Of a stretch of DNA of 9,442 nt, positions 4,375-9,442 are shown piece by piece. The translations under genes were made by a program, and so were the position numbers. The notes below the pieces were generated by a model that was not told where the DNA came from, did no database searches, and was given only the letters and a program-made list of their open reading frames with translations. The stretch's first letter is position 1. Each line of letters begins with the position of its first letter. The DNA comes from Clostridia bacterium (GTDB lineage Bacteria; Bacillota_E; SLMV01; PUMD01): contig PWUC01000202.1 of assembly GCA_003562655.1 (NCBI GenBank), forward strand, positions 1-9,442, written 5' to 3'.

Positions 4375-5355
4375 ATGCTGCGAGCAGATCCACACCAGAT
4401 CCTTTCCAGTTACGAACAACTGGACGATGACCCGGCTGTGCGCAGGGCAGACTACAGGACCTATCTGGTCGAGGAAGCAGACTGCCAGTACCTCCTGCGA
4501 GATGCCCTGGACCCGGAGCCAATCTGCCGGGCCCACCGGCTCATGCAATCCCTGAAGAAGAGGGGATTCACCAATCTCGTGCCCATCGTTCCCACGACCC
4601 GTGGAGAACCCACAGTCTCGGGGTACGGCGGTGAGTGGTATCTTCAGCCCCACTATCCCCCGGCAGAGTTGAACACCGGGGAAGAGCTTCTGCGACTGGC
4701 CCGCCTCCTGGGGAGCCTCCATCTCTGCACGGAGGGTGAAGAGGAGGGTTCCATGGTCCACGGTCGTCTCGGACCCGGGGTGGTCAGGGCCGGCCCCTCG
4801 GGAGAGCTTCTCCTGGACTCCTGGGACCACGCAGGACCGGGCAACGCCGCCGACGACCTGATGCCGCTGCTGTTCATGGCCGCACAGCAGGGCTGCGCAG
4901 TCCCGGCCTCGACCCTTGACGCATATGCTTCGGTCCGGGATCTCGGCAAGAAAGAACGCTCCCGGCTCAATGACCTGATCGCCCGCTGCCGCGAGTCCCG
5001 ACTGCGGGGACTGGCTGTGCCGGAGCCCAAGGAGAAGCCCGGGGAGATGCCGCCGGGCGATTTACTGGAGCGGGCCCTCAGTGCCGTCGAAAAGGGGAAA
5101 TGGACCCCATCAAGGGAGGATGAGACCGTGTCCAGACCTGAGCTCAACCGTGAAGACGTCGATGTCAGACCCACTGAAGACGAGGTGGGAGGGGATCCGC
5201 CGGAGAAGGAAAAGGAGAAGCTCTCTCCCCTGCGGTGGGAGTTCCCACCCGCCCTGTCCGCCGCTGACGAAAAAGGCACCGCGCCGGACGAAGAAACCGA
5301 ATGTTGTGATCAGCAGGAGCAGAAAGACGACCGCTGTATCCCGGAACAAGGGTGA
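4375..5355 (+). CDS. CotS-like spore-coat pseudokinase with acidic C-terminal tail
   Basis: Product of 326 residues from ATG 4375, which follows GGGGAGGAG; longer upstream starts overlap the terminator and are rejected. Residues ~25-195 resemble the CotS/YutH kinase-like spore-coat family. YRTYLVEEADCQYLLR resembles the N-lobe strand that normally ends in the ATP-binding Lys, here Arg42. KKRGFTNLVPIVPTTRGEPT (61-80) fits the family's GF...IPT..G segment. HGRLGPGVV (129-137) takes the place of the catalytic HGDLHPxN, so the Asp is Arg131 and the metal-binding Asn is absent. LLDSWDHAGPGNAADDL (146-162) corresponds to the DFD loop. Such loss predicts no phosphotransfer and a structural role. Residues ~215-326 are Glu/Lys/Pro-rich low complexity with a CC near the end. 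It has its own promoter region. The family call comes from motif layout and is moderately sure. Confidence 0.65.
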   Translation: MLRADPHQILSSYEQLDDDPAVRRADYRTYLVEEADCQYLLRDALDPEPICRAHRLMQSLKKRGFTNLVPIVPTTRGEPTVSGYGGEWYLQPHYPPAELNTGEELLRLARLLGSLHLCTEGEEEGSMVHGRLGPGVVRAGPSGELLLDSWDHAGPGNAADDLMPLLFMAAQQGCAVPASTLDAYASVRDLGKKERSRLNDLIARCRESRLRGLAVPEPKEKPGEMPPGDLLERALSAVEKGKWTPSREDETVSRPELNREDVDVRPTEDEVGGDPPEKEKEKLSPLRWEFPPALSAADEKGTAPDEETECCDQQEQKDDRCIPEQG

Positions 5356-5381
5356 ATAAGCGCCACCAGGGGCAACGCGGA

Positions 5382-5412
5382 CCCGGGCCGGCATAGGGCC
5401 TGCTGGCCTGGG
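5382..5412. terminator. Hairpin between convergent transcripts
   Basis: CCCGGGCCGGCA (5382-5393) and TGCTGGCCTGGG (5401-5412) form a 12-bp stem with two G-U pairs. It lies between the ends of the pseudokinase gene (+) and the SPOCS gene (-). Neither side has a T-run, so it may be an inefficient bidirectional terminator or only a 3' end structure. Confidence 0.45.
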
Positions 5413-5426
5413 GCCCACCCCCAGAT

Positions 5427-5951
5427 CTACGGTGCCTCACGAGAGCCCTTCGGACCCATCTCCTGGCCATCCTCGCGCGAGAGGACCGCCACACACATGC
5501 GCACCGGCCCGCTCACCTCAATCCTGCCCCGGACACGGATCACCAGACCGATCCGTCCCTCCTCGTCTGCACACAGAAACACCCTACGAAGGGTGGCGTC
5601 GGGGGCGATCAGGGACACCTCGGGCTCCGCATTTCGCACCGGGGTCATGAATGCGTCGAAGGTCAGGGGCACGCGAACCCGATACCCCTCGCGGGCGGTG
5701 AACGCATCGACATCGCCCCTCCCGCGGGCGGGAACATACTGAATCCGCCAGTTCAGGGTGCCTCGCACCAGGACATGTCGACGGTCCAGGTGAGCGTCAA
5801 CGCTGTGTCGCACCGTCCTCGCGTCCACGATCCCGGCCGCGGGCCGCGGGGGGGCGACGTACACCACCTCCGTGGCATCGGCGACCGCCCGGGCAAAGAC
5901 ACTGACGGCGGTGATCTCTCTGACGTCCCAGGATCCCCCGTACAGGTCCAT
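5427..5951 (-). CDS. SPOCS/DUF3794-like domain protein, probable spore-coat assembly
   Basis: Product of 174 residues from ATG 5951, with a G-rich ribosome site (GGGGGGGAG) 5 bases upstream. Residues ~58-158 match the layout of the SPOCS (DUF3794) domain of SipL and clostridial CotE-like coat proteins: HVLVRGTLNWRIQYVP (59-74), a short Arg/Gly loop, VPLTFDAFM, then alternating beta strands ending GLVIRVRGRIEVSG (135-148). In known members these domains bind coat or morphogenetic proteins. This one has a single domain and no LysM, so it is shorter than SipL. The first 55 residues (RAVADATEVVYVAPP) may be part of a second, degenerate repeat. It follows guaB on the same strand with a 50-base gap. 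The assignment is by motif pattern only; there is no signal peptide. Confidence 0.65.
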   Translation of the reverse strand: MDLYGGSWDVREITAVSVFARAVADATEVVYVAPPRPAAGIVDARTVRHSVDAHLDRRHVLVRGTLNWRIQYVPARGRGDVDAFTAREGYRVRVPLTFDAFMTPVRNAEPEVSLIAPDATLRRVFLCADEEGRIGLVIRVRGRIEVSGPVRMCVAVLSREDGQEMGPKGSREAP

Positions 5952-5956
5952 TCCGT

Positions 5957-5986
5957 CTCCCCCCCGGGTTTAGAATATTGGGGGAG
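5957..5986 (-). promoter_or_regulatory. Inverted repeat that could hide the SPOCS-gene ribosome site
   Basis: On the minus strand CTCCCCC (5986-5980) can pair with the G-run and GAG (5963-5957) that forms the Shine-Dalgarno site of the gene starting at 5951. The stem is 7 bp with a long loop. A GCATAA sequence further upstream (5994-5999) could be part of a promoter, but nothing decides this. Confidence 0.3.
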
Positions 5987-6001
5987 GGCTGATTTATGCC
6001 A

Positions 6002-7525
<1,524 letters not shown>

Positions 7526-7560
7526 TCAATGGAGGAAGGACAAATACCCGATGATGGTGC

Positions 7561-7576
7561 GGCGATGTGAATCGCC
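7561..7576. repeat. Short inverted repeat between murC and guaB
   Basis: GGCGAT, loop GTGA, ATCGCC, a perfect 6-bp stem about 30 bases after the murC stop codon in the direction of transcription. No T-run follows. It could be a weak terminator or a 3' stabilising structure. Confidence 0.3.
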
Positions 7577-7602
7577 GAGGATGGCCGGCTCAGCCTCGCA
7601 GC

Positions 7603-9039
7603 CTACGCTCCCCCATCGCAGAGGCCGCTGGCGGGAGCCACGGTACCCGGCCCCTCGCCCGCCAGTTCTGCGGCAACCTTCCATATGTCGCCCGCACCCA
7701 TGGTCAGCACCACATCGCCGGGGCAGATGGCATCATCGAGGTAACTGACGATCTCCTCGCGGTCTTCCATCAACTGGATGGGCAGACAAATCCGGTCGCG
7801 GATCCTTCCGGCCAGGCTTTCCGAGGAGACCCCGGGGATCGGCTTCTGCCCCGGTGGCGAGTATATGGGGGTGAGGATCAGCTCGTCGGCACCGTCGAAG
7901 CAGCGGCTGAACTCCTCCATCAGATGGTAGGTGCGGGTGTGACGCTGGGGCTGAAAGACGGCGATGACCCGGTTCTGCGCCAGCCTGCGGGCCGTCTCGA
8001 GGTTGGCCTGTATCTCAGTGGGGTGGTGCGCGTAGTCGTCGACGACCAGGGTCCCGCGGACGCGTCCCATCCGCTGAAAGCGGCGGCTCACCGCACGGTA
8101 GGATGCCAGACCCCCCGCGATCGCCTCCAGGGGACAGCCCATCTCCCTGGCGGCCGCGGCAACCTGCAGGGCGTTGGCCACCATGTGCGCCCCCGGCACC
8201 GCGACCTTCAGACGGCCGAGGTCCTCATCGCCGAAATAGAGGGAGAACTCTGAGCAGCAACCCTCGAGGGCCACATCCACGGCCCGGTAGTGGGCGGAGG
8301 GATCCCCCGAGGGAGAACACAACACCACCCGGCCGCGGGTCAGCTCCGCCATCCCCGCCAGCCGCCTGTCATCGGCGTTTATCGCCACGACGCCACCGGG
8401 CCGGACATTCCCCAGGAAGCGCCCGAAGGCCTCTACCATTCGATCAAAGCTGCCGTCGTAAAACTCCAGGTGCTCCGGCTCCAGGTTGGTGACGATGAGA
8501 TGCCCGGGGTGGTACCTCAAAAAGGTGCCGTCGCTCTCACAGGCCTCGGCCACAAGATAGTCGGATTCGCCAACCCTGGCGGTGACCCCTGGTCGGCAGA
8601 TCTCACCGCCGATGAGAGCGGTGGGATCCAGGTCAGCAGCCTTCAGGATCGCCGCCATCATCGCCGTGGTCGTGGTCTTGCCGTGAGTTCCGCTCACCGC
8701 CACGCTCTGCGGGAAGGTGGAAAAGAGATGGGCCAGCAGGTGGGAGCGGTGCAGCAGCGGTATGCGGGCCTCCTCCGCCGCCGTGAGCTCGGGGTTGTCC
8801 CGGGGCACATCGGTGCTGTAAACGAGGGCCCTGACCCCACACAGGTGGTCGGCGCTGTGTCCCAGCAGCACCGGTATCCCCTCAGACCGGAGCCACCGGA
8901 CGCGCGACGACTCCCGGATGTCACAGCCCGTGACCTCGGAACCCATCGAGGCCAGGACCCGGGCCAGACCACTCATCCCGTACCCTCCCACCCCCACAAA
9001 GTGGAGGGGTCCCCTGATCATATCTTGCAATTTCGTCAA
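7603..9039 (-). CDS. murC: UDP-N-acetylmuramate--L-alanine ligase
   Basis: Cytoplasmic ATP-dependent ligase that adds the first stem-peptide residue, L-Ala, to UDP-MurNAc in peptidoglycan synthesis. The product is 478 residues. The start is TTG at 9039: GGAGGTG (9053-9047 on the minus strand) is ideally spaced for it, while the first ATG, six codons later, is too far. The N-terminal Rossmann motif is GVGGYGMSG (16-24), the ATP loop GTHGKTTTT (117-125), and the central acidic motif EACESDGTF (165-173). [11 protein letters not shown] (185-195) keeps His190. [12 protein letters not shown] (283-294), [10 protein letters not shown] (334-343) and FQPQRHTRT (362-370; the usual form is FQPHRxxRT) are also in place, and LTMGAGDIW closes the C-terminal domain. 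It lies 19 bases after the broken acyltransferase gene, suggesting one transcript. Confidence 0.97.
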   Translation of the reverse strand: MTKLQDMIRGPLHFVGVGGYGMSGLARVLASMGSEVTGCDIRESSRVRWLRSEGIPVLLGHSADHLCGVRALVYSTDVPRDNPELTAAEEARIPLLHRSHLLAHLFSTFPQSVAVSGTHGKTTTTAMMAAILKAADLDPTALIGGEICRPGVTARVGESDYLVAEACESDGTFLRYHPGHLIVTNLEPEHLEFYDGSFDRMVEAFGRFLGNVRPGGVVAINADDRRLAGMAELTRGRVVLCSPSGDPSAHYRAVDVALEGCCSEFSLYFGDEDLGRLKVAVPGAHMVANALQVAAAAREMGCPLEAIAGGLASYRAVSRRFQRMGRVRGTLVVDDYAHHPTEIQANLETARRLAQNRVIAVFQPQRHTRTYHLMEEFSRCFDGADELILTPIYSPPGQKPIPGVSSESLAGRIRDRICLPIQLMEDREEIVSYLDDAICPGDVVLTMGAGDIWKVAAELAGEGPGTVAPASGLCDGGA

Positions 9040-9046
9040 ATTTTTG

Positions 9047-9053
9047 CACCTCC
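9047..9053 (-). promoter_or_regulatory. Ribosome site deciding the murC TTG start
   Basis: GGAGGTG on the minus strand; nine bases separate GGAGG from TTG 9039. This favours the rare TTG start over the downstream ATG, 27 bases from GGAGG. Confidence 0.75.
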
Positions 9054-9058
9054 GCAGG

Positions 9059-9442
9059 CTATAGTATGTGCGGAAAGGCCGCTCCTGAACCCTTCAGACG
9101 GTCACCTCGCAACCCGGGCCGCACCCCGACGGCGAGGGGACCGGGGGGAATGTCTCCTGCGACGACGGCCGCACCGGCACAGACCGTCACCCCGGCCAGG
9201 ATGGTGGCGTTGGCCCCGATCACGGCCTCGTCTCCGATGGTGGTCGGACCCACCCTTCATCGACGAGGAACTCGTGAGCGAGGACGGTTACATTATAACC
9301 CAGGACGCAGTTGTCACCCAGGGTGGTCTTCCCCGGCCAGAAGACGTCGAAGGCGACCGCAAGGGCCACCCCCGCATTCGGCCCCACCTTCATGCCCAGC
9401 ATCGGGTACAGGGCGTTCTCCCCGCAGAGAACGCGCCCGAGA
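9059..9442 (-). pseudogene. Hexapeptide-repeat acyltransferase, frameshifted and window-truncated
   Basis: Left-handed beta-helix acyltransferase of the YvoF-like (maltose/galactoside acetyltransferase-related) group. The upstream part, open to the window edge, reads GENALYPMLGMKVGPNAGVA, then DVFWPGKTTLGDNCVLGYNV and TVLAHEFLVDE. The downstream part, in another frame, continues VGPTTIGDEAVIGANATILA, GVTVCAGAAVVAGDIPPGPL and ends near 9059. Together they give the normal family order with hexapeptide repeats; the break is at about 9255/9256. Relatives have E-Y-R-(L/V)-G at this point, and here four bases appear to be missing between E and the R/V codons. Either a real inactivating deletion or a sequencing error would explain this. 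It is upstream of murC on the same strand. The substrate is unknown. Confidence 0.75.

Noticed and set aside
2999..4376. Two long minus-strand open frames (2999-3808 and 3516-4376) with EEEEEQQRQQ-type runs
   Set aside because: They lie exactly opposite the mini-gene array; the Glu/Gln runs are the reverse complement of leucine codons. The plus-strand genes have ribosome sites and synonymous-biased divergence, these do not.

Overview
The window looks like part of the chromosome of a GC-rich, Gram-positive, endospore-forming Firmicute (Clostridia-like or a deep-branching class). This rests on context: strong GGAGGTG-type ribosome sites, a SPOCS/DUF3794-type spore-coat domain protein, a CotS-like (degenerate kinase) spore-coat protein, and housekeeping genes murC and guaB in Firmicutes-like form. 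I cannot name the species.

Layout, left to right. (1) 1-1695 (+): a subtilisin-family (S8) protease with a C-terminal beta domain, 5'-truncated by the window edge, followed by a hairpin plus T-run terminator. (2) 1784-2895 (-): two paralogous small proteins of unknown function, both starting at GTG, with nearly matching leaders; an apparent gene duplication. (3) 2992-4249 (+): an array of four consecutive mini-genes (47, 47, 48 and 55 codons), each with a strong Shine-Dalgarno site. They encode very leucine-rich, two-segment hydrophobic peptides with a charged GDFRRDD-type centre. The first two are a duplication of about 428 bp that includes promoter, leader hairpin, gene and trailing hairpin. 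A stem-loop follows every gene, and only the last has a T-run. (4) 4375-5355 (+): a CotS-like pseudokinase with an acidic, low-complexity tail. (5) 5427-9442 (-): in transcription order a frameshifted, window-truncated hexapeptide acyltransferase, murC (TTG start), guaB, and a SPOCS-domain protein. The + and - blocks converge on a hairpin at 5382-5412.

How the parts fit together: murC and guaB are core peptidoglycan and purine genes. Between them and the protease lies a sporulation-flavoured accessory block made of the paralogous pair, the hydrophobic mini-protein array, the CotS-like pseudokinase and the SPOCS protein. A GCATAC motif, resembling a mother-cell sigma -10 element, lies 54-58 bases before the starts of the pseudokinase and of both paralogues. 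The mini-protein array is the best candidate for something undescribed: a family of tiny, probably membrane-associated proteins expanded by tandem duplication beside spore-coat genes. Its function cannot be read from the sequence.
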